Positions 28,196 to 35,890 of a stretch of 64,000 nucleotides of DNA are shown in pieces (positions within the stretch are counted from its first letter, which is position 1; every line of letters begins with the position of its first letter). A model generated the notes under the pieces. That model worked only from the letters and a program-made list of their open reading frames with translations, ran no database searches and was not told where the DNA came from. This DNA comes from Succiniclasticum ruminis DSM 9236. Its GTDB lineage: Bacteria; Bacillota; Negativicutes; Acidaminococcales; Acidaminococcaceae. A program made the translations under genes and the position numbers. The DNA lies in the NCBI RefSeq assembly GCF_900112895.1, contig NZ_FONL01000013.1:1-64000 (forward strand), written 5' to 3'.

Positions 28196-28284
28196 GTCGC
28201 ACCTCGCCAAAACATATTTAAAAATCTAAACAACAGGTTACTAACATACTATAATAATTAATTATAACAAATAACCGCGCGAAA

Positions 28285-28318
28285 TAAAAGGAGCTGTGAC
28301 AAAAGTCACAGCCCCTCA
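28285..28318 (-). terminator. Terminator downstream of malic enzyme
   Basis: The perfect stem GCTGTGAC / GTCACAGC with an AAAA loop is followed on the minus strand by CTCCTTTTATTT. Confidence 0.75.
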
Positions 28319-28362
28319 CTCTGTTTCAATATGCTGTAAACCGCTTAAATACTTTCAACGCA

Positions 28363-29598
28363 TTAATAGCCTGCCAGCAGCTCTTCCGTATGTTTGTAAA
28401 CATCTGCCGGATCCATGATCTTCCGGGCAACGCCGGTCTCGATAGCCGCTTTGGCAACCGCTGCCGCAACAGCCGGGGCCACGCGTTTGTCAAAGGCATC
28501 GGCTACTACGTAATCTTCCCGCAGATCCTTGTCGTCGATCAGGTTGGCGATGGCATAGGTTGCCGCAATCTTCATCTGCTCGTTGATTTCCCTTGCCCGC
28601 ACGTCGATAGCGCCACGGAATACGCCCGGGAATACGTTTACGTTGTTAACCTGGTTGGGAGCATCGCTGCGGCCCGTGCCGGCCACCCGCGCGCCTGCCG
28701 CTTTGGCAAAGTCGTACATGGCTTCCGGAACCGGATTGGCCAGCGAGAATACGATGGAATCCGGCGCCATGGATTTAATGATCTCTTCCGTGAATACGCC
28801 GGGGGAAGAAGCGCCGATCAGAACATCTGCGCCTACTGCCACGTCTTTCAGTTTACCGCTGATCTTATTCTTATTGGTAGTCTTAGCCAGCATTTCCTGG
28901 ATGCGGTCCAGGGGTTTGCCCCAGTTGCAGCCTTCGTACAGGGTATCGTTGCGGCCTGCCATGATGAGGTTTTCCGCGCCCATTTCCGCCAGCAGACGGC
29001 CGATGGCCGTGCCTGCGGCGCCGCAGCCGTTCATGATGATCTTGGCAGTCTTGAGGTCTTTCTTTACGAAACGGAGAGCGCCCAGTACCGCGCTGACCGC
29101 CGCAATGGCCGTGCCATGCTGGTCATCGTGGAATACGGGGATATCCATGATTTCTTTCAGTTTGTCTTCAATGTCGTAGCATTTCGGGGAAGAAATATCT
29201 TCCAGGTTGATCGCCGCAAAAGAGGTTTCCAGCGCTTTTACGATCGCCACAAACTTATCGGGATCTTTTTCGTTGATGCAGACCGGGATCGCGTCCACAC
29301 CGCCGAAGCGTTTGAACAGGACAGCCTTGCCTTCCATTACCGGCATGGCAGCGGCAGCGCCGATGTCGCCCAGACCCAGCACGCGGGTGCCGTCGGTGCA
29401 GATGCCGGCCATGTTGCCGCGGCAGGTGTACTCAAAAGCCATATCCGGCTGTTTTTTAATCTCTTTGCAGGGTTCCGCCACGCCGGGGGTATAGGCAACC
29501 GCCAGGTCATGCCGGTCATTCAGAGGCGCTTTGCAGCGGATCTCCATCTTGCCGTGATTCTCCAGATGCATTTTCAAGGACTCTTGCTGTAAATCCAT
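28363..29598 (-). CDS. NAD(P)-dependent malic enzyme
   Basis: Catalyses oxidative decarboxylation of malate to pyruvate. At 411 aa it is the short bacterial form. The tyrosine motif AVAYTPGVAEPCKEI, the metal-binding FHDDQHGTA and the nucleotide-binding NGCGAAGTAIGRLL are seen, with the C-terminal ANPVPEAM segment. The start follows TAGGAGGG. With pyruvate carboxylase it can link C4 acids and pyruvate. Confidence 0.95.
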   Translation of the reverse strand: MDLQQESLKMHLENHGKMEIRCKAPLNDRHDLAVAYTPGVAEPCKEIKKQPDMAFEYTCRGNMAGICTDGTRVLGLGDIGAAAAMPVMEGKAVLFKRFGGVDAIPVCINEKDPDKFVAIVKALETSFAAINLEDISSPKCYDIEDKLKEIMDIPVFHDDQHGTAIAAVSAVLGALRFVKKDLKTAKIIMNGCGAAGTAIGRLLAEMGAENLIMAGRNDTLYEGCNWGKPLDRIQEMLAKTTNKNKISGKLKDVAVGADVLIGASSPGVFTEEIIKSMAPDSIVFSLANPVPEAMYDFAKAAGARVAGTGRSDAPNQVNNVNVFPGVFRGAIDVRAREINEQMKIAATYAIANLIDDKDLREDYVVADAFDKRVAPAVAAAVAKAAIETGVARKIMDPADVYKHTEELLAGY

Positions 29599-29752
29599 GT
29601 ACCATCCCTCCTAAATTAAATTATAACCTTTTGCACGTTCTTATACTTTATAATACAGAACAGTATACACTAATTTCTATATTATGTTATATTACTATCA
29701 TACTATATTTAAGCAGAATAAGCAATATTCCGGCAACTGATTTACGCAAAAA

Positions 29753-30136
29753 TTATCCCCGCACCGCTTTGCGTTTCATCACATAGTTCCAGAACATGAC
29801 GATGAAGGTGGCGCCGATTTTCGCCAGCATGTAATGCAGTCCGAATTTTTCCACGAACAGCCACATGCAGACCTGGTTGATCCCCAGCCCCACGATACTG
29901 GAACCGATGAACAGCGCCGCCTGCCTGCCGGTCTGCTTCCCCGCGCCTGTAAACACGAAGATTACACACAGCCAGTAGTTGACGATCACCGACACGGTGA
30001 AGGAAATCGCTGCGGAATACAGGTAATGGATTCCCAGCCATTCCGTACAGATATAAAGCAGCGCGTAGTCTACTATAAAGGAGGCCCCGCCCACGATGGC
30101 AAAGCGCACTATCTCAAAAAGCTGATCCCGTTTCAT
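29753..30136 (-). CDS. GtrA-like membrane protein
   Basis: This 127-aa protein has four membrane segments and the GtrA pattern (FAIVGGASFIVDYALLY at the start, FIGSSIVGLGINQVCMWLFVEKFGLHYMLAKIGATFIVMFWNYVMKRK at the end). GtrA-family proteins are thought to help move lipid-linked sugars across the membrane. It begins 9 bp after a phosphoethanolamine-transferase-like gene, so the pair probably modifies an envelope glycan or lipid. Confidence 0.85.
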   Translation of the reverse strand: MKRDQLFEIVRFAIVGGASFIVDYALLYICTEWLGIHYLYSAAISFTVSVIVNYWLCVIFVFTGAGKQTGRQAALFIGSSIVGLGINQVCMWLFVEKFGLHYMLAKIGATFIVMFWNYVMKRKAVRG

Positions 30137-30144
30137 GATGGTTG

Positions 30145-31968
30145 TTATCTTCTATCCTCAACTAAACTTTTTTTACGGTGCAACGTCTTCAGTTGCTTCC
30201 GGTCCATATTGTACTTATCTGAAGCCAGATTCAGATTGTCAGCACCATTGGGCGCGTTTTGTATACCCATAATTACCACAAGGGCATTATACAACAAATC
30301 GTTTGTCCAGTATTTTTCTTTATTTGCAGATAATGCTTGAAAAACAGGGCCGGAATCCCGGACAAATGAGTCTGACAAAAACATTACCAACGGAATCCGC
30401 GCCATCTGCCAGGTAAACTTGCTCGCCTCATGGCCTGTTCCCTCATCAGGATTTTCACCATGGTCCGACAAATAAATCATGGCTTTAAAATTCTTGTGTC
30501 CGGAAACTGTTTCGTATATTTTTTTCAATACATAATCGTTATAATAGACACTGTTATCATACTTTATAACTGCATCCCGGGACTTTTCGCCTTTAAACTT
30601 CTCAAATTTTCCAGGGTACCTGTCAGAATACAAACCGTGGCATCCCATTAAATGACAAACTATAAATATGTTCCCGTCTTTTTCAAAATCAATTTCTTCA
30701 ATTCTCTTTGCTATCTCTTCGTCGTAATACTGGGTCAGATTCGATTTCCCGACATTGCCATTCAGCCAAATCTCCCGGTTGGCCGTACTAGCCATTTCCG
30801 CCGTAGGCGTATCCCAGGCGCTGTATTTTATCTGATTGCTGATCCAGTATGTTTTATATCCGGCTGCTTTCGCAACTTCCATCACAGAATATGCCTTAGA
30901 TAACTGCATGTCATTATACTGGTTTTTTTCAGAAAGCGCATACGTTAATACGGGAACTGTATGCGTATGATTTGAATAGGCATTCCTGAAAAGAATGGTT
31001 CCCCTGTCTTGTATTGCAGCAGAAAGCCAGGGGGTATTCTCTCTATTATAGCCATACGCCTCCATATGGTCTCTTGTTTCCGATTCGCCGATTACAAGCA
31101 CATACACTCCGCCCTGCCCGGGTTTAACAGCAAGTCCCGTAAGCTGTTTTAATGCCTTCATGCGCTTTTCTTTCGCTTTTCCGTATTCTTTATATTGCTT
31201 TAAAACACCGCCAGTCTGTTTATATACTGCAACAGAGTGGACGTTGTCCACCATGTCTGAGCCGACTCTACAGCCCAACACCATAACGATAACGGAAAGA
31301 ATACATAAAACGATGTTTTTGCTCTCTTTATCCGGGTTAAAACGGGTCCGGTTTATATAATATACGATTCCCCCGACTGAAAGCAGCGCGAGTAAAATGC
31401 CCCCGCCCCACAACAGTACGCCTCTGTCTCTGATATAAGCAGCCGCTTCAGAAAAATTAGTCTGGAATAATGTTAAAACAATCGTTGCCGATAACAACTG
31501 TCCGCTTAAAAAATAATACCCGATGCAGGCAACCGGCGGCAGCAAAGCCGCAACGAGGAGAATATCGAATAAAAGACAGCAGAATCTTTTTATAAAAATA
31601 TTCCTGATCGAATGAAGAAACCGCAACACACACATAAGGACAGCACAGATCAGATTGGCAAAGCAAAAAGCATCGACAATTTCCCTGCCGCTTAAGGGCA
31701 TGTTAACAAAAAGTTTTATACAAGCTGCAAAAACATACAAAAAAGAAAAAATCGCAAAAGATTTTACTGCTTTTCTGTCAAAATCCCAAATTTGTAAAAC
31801 GAGGCTGACGCAAAGAGCCGTTTTGAAAACATCGCCATAATGAGAAAACAAAAGCCTGGAAGAATTAGCAAAAAAGCGAATAAGGAAGGATATAAAAACA
31901 AATGCAATCACGCTTAATACTACATGTATTACGGTCATCATTCGGGAACGGTTATCTGTCCTGGGCAT
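30145..31968 (-). CDS. Phosphoethanolamine transferase-like (sulfatase superfamily) membrane enzyme
   Basis: This 607-aa inner-membrane enzyme has an N-terminal part with five or more membrane segments, followed by an external alkaline-phosphatase-like domain. Seen are GESETRDHM (294-302, nucleophile region), a CHLMGCHG segment, and SDHGENPDEGTGHE near the C-terminus for metal binding. EptA/CptA-type enzymes move phosphoethanolamine to lipid A or LPS core. CptA-like proteins have Thr directly after GES; here that site is Glu and the Thr is one residue later. The ATG at 31968 has GGAGG six nt upstream. It has a homologue at 56286. Confidence 0.82.
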   Translation of the reverse strand: MPRTDNRSRMMTVIHVVLSVIAFVFISFLIRFFANSSRLLFSHYGDVFKTALCVSLVLQIWDFDRKAVKSFAIFSFLYVFAACIKLFVNMPLSGREIVDAFCFANLICAVLMCVLRFLHSIRNIFIKRFCCLLFDILLVAALLPPVACIGYYFLSGQLLSATIVLTLFQTNFSEAAAYIRDRGVLLWGGGILLALLSVGGIVYYINRTRFNPDKESKNIVLCILSVIVMVLGCRVGSDMVDNVHSVAVYKQTGGVLKQYKEYGKAKEKRMKALKQLTGLAVKPGQGGVYVLVIGESETRDHMEAYGYNRENTPWLSAAIQDRGTILFRNAYSNHTHTVPVLTYALSEKNQYNDMQLSKAYSVMEVAKAAGYKTYWISNQIKYSAWDTPTAEMASTANREIWLNGNVGKSNLTQYYDEEIAKRIEEIDFEKDGNIFIVCHLMGCHGLYSDRYPGKFEKFKGEKSRDAVIKYDNSVYYNDYVLKKIYETVSGHKNFKAMIYLSDHGENPDEGTGHEASKFTWQMARIPLVMFLSDSFVRDSGPVFQALSANKEKYWTNDLLYNALVVIMGIQNAPNGADNLNLASDKYNMDRKQLKTLHRKKSLVEDRR

Positions 31969-32005
31969 TTTTTCCTCCAACTGACAACTAGCTGTAACTA
32001 ACAGT

Positions 32006-33082
32006 TTACATTATTTTGTACTTTTTCTGCAAGGAAGCAAAGCGATAATCCCCATATTTAATTTTGCCGTCATTTTGTAAACGACCGAGCACGATTCCAG
32101 GATCCCGATCTATCAACCTGGCGAAATGCAAAACATTTTGCAACGTAAAATGATGATCGTTTTCACTTAAAAACTGATGATAAGCATCTTCCGGAATCAA
32201 TTTGTTTTCCGCAAATATATCAGCTTCATCTTCAGCATGATACTCCTTACCCTCAAACGTAATACCCATATCCCCATTAATTATATGACCTATCTCATGG
32301 AATAATGTAAACCAGAAAGTATCAGCATTTAGTCTGCGGTCATTGACCATCAGCATGACATTGTTTTTAATCTTTTTAGTTGCTCCATTGATTTTTGACC
32401 CAGGCATATTGGGAAGTATCACAAAATTCACACCCGCATCATAAAATGCTTTCTTAAGAAGCCTGTAGAATTCCTGATGCTTGCCTGTCAACGTAAGAGC
32501 ATAATCCACAGTTTTATTAAACCGGGATCTGTCAAATTTAGGCGCAGGGTTATTTAGTGCCTGGTTTGTAGCTATCTGTACCATTATATTGGCTTTCACG
32601 ATATTGGCCTCAGACAACTTATCCGTACTACTTCTAAAGTTGACAGCCATGTTTCTTTCTTTAAAAACAGAAAGAGTGGCAACCTTGAGGAATTTTCTTA
32701 CCTGCTTAATCTGACAATCTATCTTTCTGGGAAGAGAAGGCAAACCATAATAGCTTTGAAAATATTTGTAATCCAAATAAGCGAACACCCGTCTTTCTTC
32801 CTCTAAAGCTTCTTCAGATTTGATTTCGGCACTTACCGTATCATAAGCGCTTTGAAGGTTCAGCCAATATTCAACACTTGTATCCAACATCCTCGCTAAC
32901 TTCATGGCGATATCTGTAGACAGGTTTTGTTCTCCATTAACCAGGCAACTGATATTCTTCGGCGTTGTATCCAGCCGTCTCGCAAAATCGTATTGAGTCA
33001 GCCCGCTTTCTTCAATTGCCTCACTGATATAGTATCCGGGATGAAATGCTATTTTGTCATTATATTTAATATAATTACTCAT
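32006..33082 (-). CDS. XRE regulator fused to ImmA/IrrE metallopeptidase domain
   Basis: This 358-aa protein combines a HigA-like helix-turn-helix (about 15-75: HPGYYISEAIEESGLTQYDFARRL) with a C-terminal Peptidase_M78 domain carrying HEIGH (262-266) and a downstream EDEADIFAENKLIP metal-ligand region. Such fusions act as regulators that cleave themselves or a partner after a signal, often in mobile elements. No small toxin gene is next to it. It lies beside a phage-like element and has two strong dyads upstream. GGGAGG lies about 12 nt before the ATG. It could be part of the element or a separate stress regulator. Confidence 0.88.
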   Translation of the reverse strand: MSNYIKYNDKIAFHPGYYISEAIEESGLTQYDFARRLDTTPKNISCLVNGEQNLSTDIAMKLARMLDTSVEYWLNLQSAYDTVSAEIKSEEALEEERRVFAYLDYKYFQSYYGLPSLPRKIDCQIKQVRKFLKVATLSVFKERNMAVNFRSSTDKLSEANIVKANIMVQIATNQALNNPAPKFDRSRFNKTVDYALTLTGKHQEFYRLLKKAFYDAGVNFVILPNMPGSKINGATKKIKNNVMLMVNDRRLNADTFWFTLFHEIGHIINGDMGITFEGKEYHAEDEADIFAENKLIPEDAYHQFLSENDHHFTLQNVLHFARLIDRDPGIVLGRLQNDGKIKYGDYRFASLQKKYKIM

Positions 33083-33151
33083 AATGTTTGCTGACCTCCC
33101 TTATTTCCACAATATCAGCTATTTCAATTATTCCCACCAAACAATTTTCTG

Positions 33152-33195
33152 GCAACCTCCAAACTGGTACATTGTTTGTAAACTTTGGAGGTTGC
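33152..33195 (-). promoter_or_regulatory. Inverted repeat upstream of the XRE-ImmA gene
   Basis: The perfect 12-bp arms GCAACCTCCAAA and TTTGGAGGTTGC are separated by 20 bp. On the transcript they would form a hairpin in the 5' leader; on DNA they could be an operator. Confidence 0.5.
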
Positions 33196-33223
33196 ATAGA
33201 TTATTTCCATATTTTCACCCATC

Positions 33224-33252
33224 AATAAAATTACCTGTCAGGTAATTTTATT
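33224..33252 (-). promoter_or_regulatory. Perfect 14-bp palindrome, candidate operator
   Basis: The arms AATAAAATTACCTG and CAGGTAATTTTATT flank a single T, giving a 29-bp perfect dyad with an ACCTG-T-CAGGT core. TATACTTGTATAA lies next to it. Its place upstream of an XRE-type gene makes an autoregulatory operator likely. Confidence 0.6.
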
Positions 33253-33288
33253 ATAAAGGTTATACTTGTATAAGTCAATAGATAAACA

Positions 33289-33322
33289 AATCGCTTCCAC
33301 CCTTTTATAGGCAGAAGCGATT
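33289..33322 (-). terminator. Probable terminator of the amidase-YvrJ operon
   Basis: The stem AATCGCTTC / GAAGCGATT is followed on the minus strand by TTTGTTTAT. It lies about 90 bp past the last small gene of the operon. Confidence 0.6.
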
Positions 33323-33410
33323 GCTACATTCGAATTATCGCGAAGACCCCACTGTTTAGCCGACATATTGTCTGGTCCGCATATTCAGTTTTAGTTTCGC
33401 AGCATACTAT

Positions 33411-33584
33411 TTACGCCTGCTTCTTCGGCACATCCCCCCGCAGGGCGGCGATGTTGCAGCTCAGTTCCCCGATGACTGCCGTCAGGCCCGCCAGCTTGTT
33501 TTCCATGCGCACCAGCAGAAACCAGCTCAGCACCATAGGGAAACCGAAATCCTTAATAAAGCCGAATACTTCGGAAACGTCCAT
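33411..33584 (-). CDS. YvrJ-family small membrane protein (holin-like topology)
   Basis: This 57-aa protein (61 aa if the upstream GTG is used) has one membrane segment (FGFPMVLSWFLLV) followed by a KLAGLTAVIGELSCNIAALR helix and a basic tail. It matches the YvrJ family. The topology resembles small holin-like peptides such as BhlA/UviB, but a pore role is inference. The ATG at 33584 agrees with the usual family start, although its ribosome binding site is weak. It is last in the order amidase, DUF1659, DUF2922, YvrJ. Confidence 0.75.
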   Translation of the reverse strand: MDVSEVFGFIKDFGFPMVLSWFLLVRMENKLAGLTAVIGELSCNIAALRGDVPKKQA

Positions 33585-33617
33585 CTTCAGCCACACTTTC
33601 CATGACCGGCTGAAGGA

Positions 33618-33839
33618 TTACTCAGCCACCACGTCTGTGGTGACGGTACGCAGGCGGCCTTCCACCGCTTCCACGATATCGCCGCCGCTGGTGTTGAAAA
33701 TGTTGTTTTCCACCACCACCTGCATGGCGGCGTCAATCTCTGCTTTTTTAATGCCGTTCTTCGGTTCCTCAATCTTGAGGTTAAACTTTTTACCTGCAGC
33801 ATTTTTGAAGACCAGATCCAAATCAGTATCAGAAGCCAC
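33618..33839 (-). CDS. DUF2922-family small protein
   Basis: This 73-aa protein starts ASDTDLDLVFKNAAGKKFNLKIEEPKNGI, the typical beta-rich DUF2922 pattern. The function is unknown. In Firmicutes it is usually next to DUF1659 and YvrJ genes, as here. It has an AGGAGG ribosome binding site and lies 32 bp after the DUF1659 gene. Confidence 0.8.
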   Translation of the reverse strand: MASDTDLDLVFKNAAGKKFNLKIEEPKNGIKKAEIDAAMQVVVENNIFNTSGGDIVEAVEGRLRTVTTDVVAE

Positions 33840-33871
33840 AATAATTTACCTCCTTTTTCCTTATCTTAATC

Positions 33872-34096
33872 TTATTCTTCCGTCAGGGAAGAACGTTCTA
33901 CCACTACAAAGCCGGTGACTTCGTTATCGAACAGGCTGCCCAGGGCCTTGCCTGCCGCCAGCATTTTAGCCGGTTCGGCATCCGGCTTCACATTGGAATA
34001 GGTGTAAGTCTTGCTTACCGGATTCCCGTCCGCGTCTTCACCACGGGCAATGGAAACGTTAAGAGAACGTTTTAATACATTCATAACTGCTGCCAT
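33872..34096 (-). CDS. DUF1659-family small protein
   Basis: This 74-aa protein (LKRSLNVSIARGEDADGNPVSKTYTYSNVKPDAEPAKMLAAGKAL) matches the DUF1659 pattern. The function is unknown. It begins 81 bp after the amidase gene and has AAAGGAGGTG before its start. The strong ribosome binding sites here and on DUF2922 suggest high expression. Confidence 0.8.
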   Translation of the reverse strand: MAAVMNVLKRSLNVSIARGEDADGNPVSKTYTYSNVKPDAEPAKMLAAGKALGSLFDNEVTGFVVVERSSLTEE

Positions 34097-34177
34097 AGTA
34101 TCACCTCCTTTCCGGTCAGAAGCATCAGGAATCTGCTTCTTCCATATGTATCCTTTACACCGCCCACAGAGTTACCG

Positions 34178-34873
34178 TCAGGCGGCCAAAAGAACTTTTC
34201 CCGCCGCCGTCAGGCCGGCATTCTCCTCATAGTGCCTGTCTACCAGGCCCTGCTCCCGCAGATCCCGGTAGAACGCCGCCTTTCCCCGCAGTACCTCACC
34301 GCCGGGCTGCAGTTTGCCGTAACAGGCGCTGTCCGGCAGGAACCAGAGATCCCAGCGCATGTCCGGATCCCCGTCACCGGGGCCGTAGCCGTCTTCAAAC
34401 GCGGCTTCACAGTGGGTCATGACCGTTTCCGGTGTAATGGGAAGATGCAGTTCCTCACAGAGGATCGCCACCACATCGGCCATGACTTCAATCTGGATAT
34501 CCGTAGGCGGCTGCGTACCGTAATCGATCAGGGCGCAGTCCTGCTTCTGCCCATCCGCAATCTCACAGGCTTCTTTCGTCTCATACCCGTCGCAGCCCAC
34601 AGGCAGCCAGCAGCGGGCGTCCGCGCCGCAGCACAGGGCGATGCCGATGGCGCTGTGGTTGCGCATCCAGGTGTGTATCTTGATATCCGTCAGATGCCCG
34701 CAGTTCACATACACCGTGCCGTCCCGGCCGATACACAGATGGTAATCGTCGTACACCTGCCCGTAGCGGCCGGCAGTCCAGTGCAGGTAAATGGTCCGGA
34801 TGCCGCACCCTGCTTCGCGGGCCATTTGCCGCAGCCCGCCTTCCAGAATGACTTCAGGGTTTTGTATCAGCAT
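34178..34873 (-). CDS. N-acetylmuramoyl-L-alanine amidase (Amidase_2), endolysin-like
   Basis: This 231-aa zinc amidase cuts the bond between muramic acid and the peptide stem of peptidoglycan. The first zinc ligand is in YLHWTAG (His31), a second in MTHCEAAFEDGYGPG, and the final region GDGDPDMRWDLWFLP holds the Asp or Cys-type ligand seen in the family. There is no signal peptide, so release would need a holin or other route, and a YvrJ gene lies three genes downstream. The C-terminal tail (DLREQGLVDRHYEENAGLTAAGKVL) is a short helix domain like those of phage lysins. AAAGGAGGTGGTG precedes the ATG. Confidence 0.86.
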   Translation of the reverse strand: MLIQNPEVILEGGLRQMAREAGCGIRTIYLHWTAGRYGQVYDDYHLCIGRDGTVYVNCGHLTDIKIHTWMRNHSAIGIALCCGADARCWLPVGCDGYETKEACEIADGQKQDCALIDYGTQPPTDIQIEVMADVVAILCEELHLPITPETVMTHCEAAFEDGYGPGDGDPDMRWDLWFLPDSACYGKLQPGGEVLRGKAAFYRDLREQGLVDRHYEENAGLTAAGKVLLAA

Positions 34874-34895
34874 AATTCACCACCTCCTTTCCTTT

Positions 34896-34966
34896 CCGTA
34901 AATTTCCCTTGCACTTTAATAAACTCACGACCCCCTGAAAAAACAAATACTTTTTTAAAAAAATAA
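34896..34966 (-). promoter_or_regulatory. Leader of the amidase operon with an unusual promoter sequence
   Basis: Between the XRE terminator and the amidase start, the minus strand reads T-rich, then CAGGGGGTCGTGAG, then TTTATTAAAG. I see no standard -35/-10 pair. This may be the promoter used by the sigma-like factor encoded at 35891. Confidence 0.35.
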
Positions 34967-35013
34967 AAAATGCATCGAAGAGGATCCTGTTACAGAATTC
35001 CTTCGATGCATTT
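34951..35013 (-). terminator. Strong terminator of the XRE regulator gene
   Basis: The perfect stem AAATGCATCGAAG / CTTCGATGCATTT is followed on the minus strand by a long T-rich tract. It separates the regulator from the amidase operon. Confidence 0.88.
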
Positions 35014-35067
35014 GTCACGTTGTCAGGATACATACAGCCTGCTACACGTACACATAAGACAAGGCAG

Positions 35068-35529
35068 CTATATGTTCTTTTCTTTCTCCCGGACAGCCAG
35101 GTACCGTTCTACCTTATCTTCAATGATAGCGTCAACCACCAGTTTGAACGCTTCACTGAAGGGCGGATAGAATAACGAACGGCAGTCCGGGACGGTTCGA
35201 TGATCTTCGGCCTTCCCGGAGTTATCAGCTCCGGCATCCTCTGCCGGACCAGTCCCCTGTTCCGTCAGCTGCCCGCCCTTTTGCGCTTCCCCTGCCTGCG
35301 TAGTACTGCCGGCCAGTTCCGTTAACTTCAATACTTCTACAATCTTGAGCCGGTTCTTTTTCTTTGGGACCAGACGGCCCCGTTCCCAACGGGAATCCGT
35401 TTCCACCGATACACCGACCCTTGCAGAAAACTTGGCCTGGGTCAGGTTTAATTCTTTCCGCCTGTTTCGTATCAATTCAGGCGTAAGGACAATCCCCGGC
35501 TCAACATATACTGCAAAAGTTCCCCTCAT
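35068..35529 (-). CDS. XRE-family repressor-like regulator
   Basis: This 153-aa protein has an N-terminal helix-turn-helix (VLTPELIRNRRKELNLTQAKFSARVGVSVETDSRWERGRLVPKK), a polar linker rich in T, A, G and E, and a C-terminal segment (FKLVVDAIIEDKVERYLAV). Its promoter faces away from the sigma-replication operon, and the gap between holds the TGACGT array. This is the arrangement of a phage-type repressor controlling itself and a divergent early operon. The ATG at 35529 sits 8 nt after GGGAGG; a GTG three codons earlier overlaps that site. Confidence 0.82.
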   Translation of the reverse strand: MRGTFAVYVEPGIVLTPELIRNRRKELNLTQAKFSARVGVSVETDSRWERGRLVPKKKNRLKIVEVLKLTELAGSTTQAGEAQKGGQLTEQGTGPAEDAGADNSGKAEDHRTVPDCRSLFYPPFSEAFKLVVDAIIEDKVERYLAVREKEKNI

Positions 35530-35572
35530 CTGACTCACCTCCCATCATATGGTTTTGACAATCACGTTTTAT

Positions 35573-35600
35573 ATTTTAGAGACTTAACCAAAATTGTCAA
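35573..35600 (-). promoter_or_regulatory. Promoter of the XRE repressor gene
   Basis: On the minus strand TTGACA (35595-35600) and TAAAAT (35573-35578) are 16 bp apart, giving a close match to a housekeeping promoter. Confidence 0.65.
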
Positions 35601-35607
35601 GATACCA

Positions 35608-35802
35608 GACGTCCATTTCCCACATAAATACTTGACGTTTTGAAAAAAAAACTTGACGTGGCGGAAAATATTTCTGACGTATACACGTCAAGCTTCCGTC
35701 CGGTTTTTTTTAATCACCGGAACAGAACGTCAAAAGCGGGATAAACCTGACGTAACCGCGTCTGTTTTACGATTTTTTTGACGTTTCCGGCCCCGGGACG
35801 TC
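35608..35802. repeat. TGACGT iteron/operator array
   Basis: Direct copies of TGACGT lie at 35633, 35654, 35675, 35748 and 35779. The first three are spaced exactly 21 bp apart (two helix turns), and most are preceded by T or C. Inverted copies ACGTCA lie at 35685 and 35727, and GACGTC forms lie at 35608 and 35797. One pair forms the dyad TGACGT-ATAC-ACGTCA. The array fills the space between two divergent promoters and sits beside replication genes, so it could be an operator set, an iteron origin, or both. Confidence 0.8.
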
Positions 35803-35805
35803 TGC

Positions 35806-35835
35806 TTTACAGCTAACGGCGCATTTTGATACAAT
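35806..35835 (+). promoter_or_regulatory. Promoter of the sigma-replication operon
   Basis: TTTACA (35806-35811), an 18-bp spacer and TACAAT (35830-35835) preceded by an extended -10 TG. The GACGTC element at 35797 abuts the -35 region, where bound repressor would interfere. Confidence 0.65.
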
Positions 35836-35890
35836 CATCCATGTTTTCCATGCGTTTAAATCAAACTGACAAAGGAGAGAAAACTGCTTT

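Noticed and set aside
35608-35802. The TGACGT array as a CRISPR array
   Set aside because: Repeats are only 6-7 bp, mixed in orientation and mostly unevenly spaced, with no spacers or cas genes nearby. No other CRISPR-like array was seen in the window.
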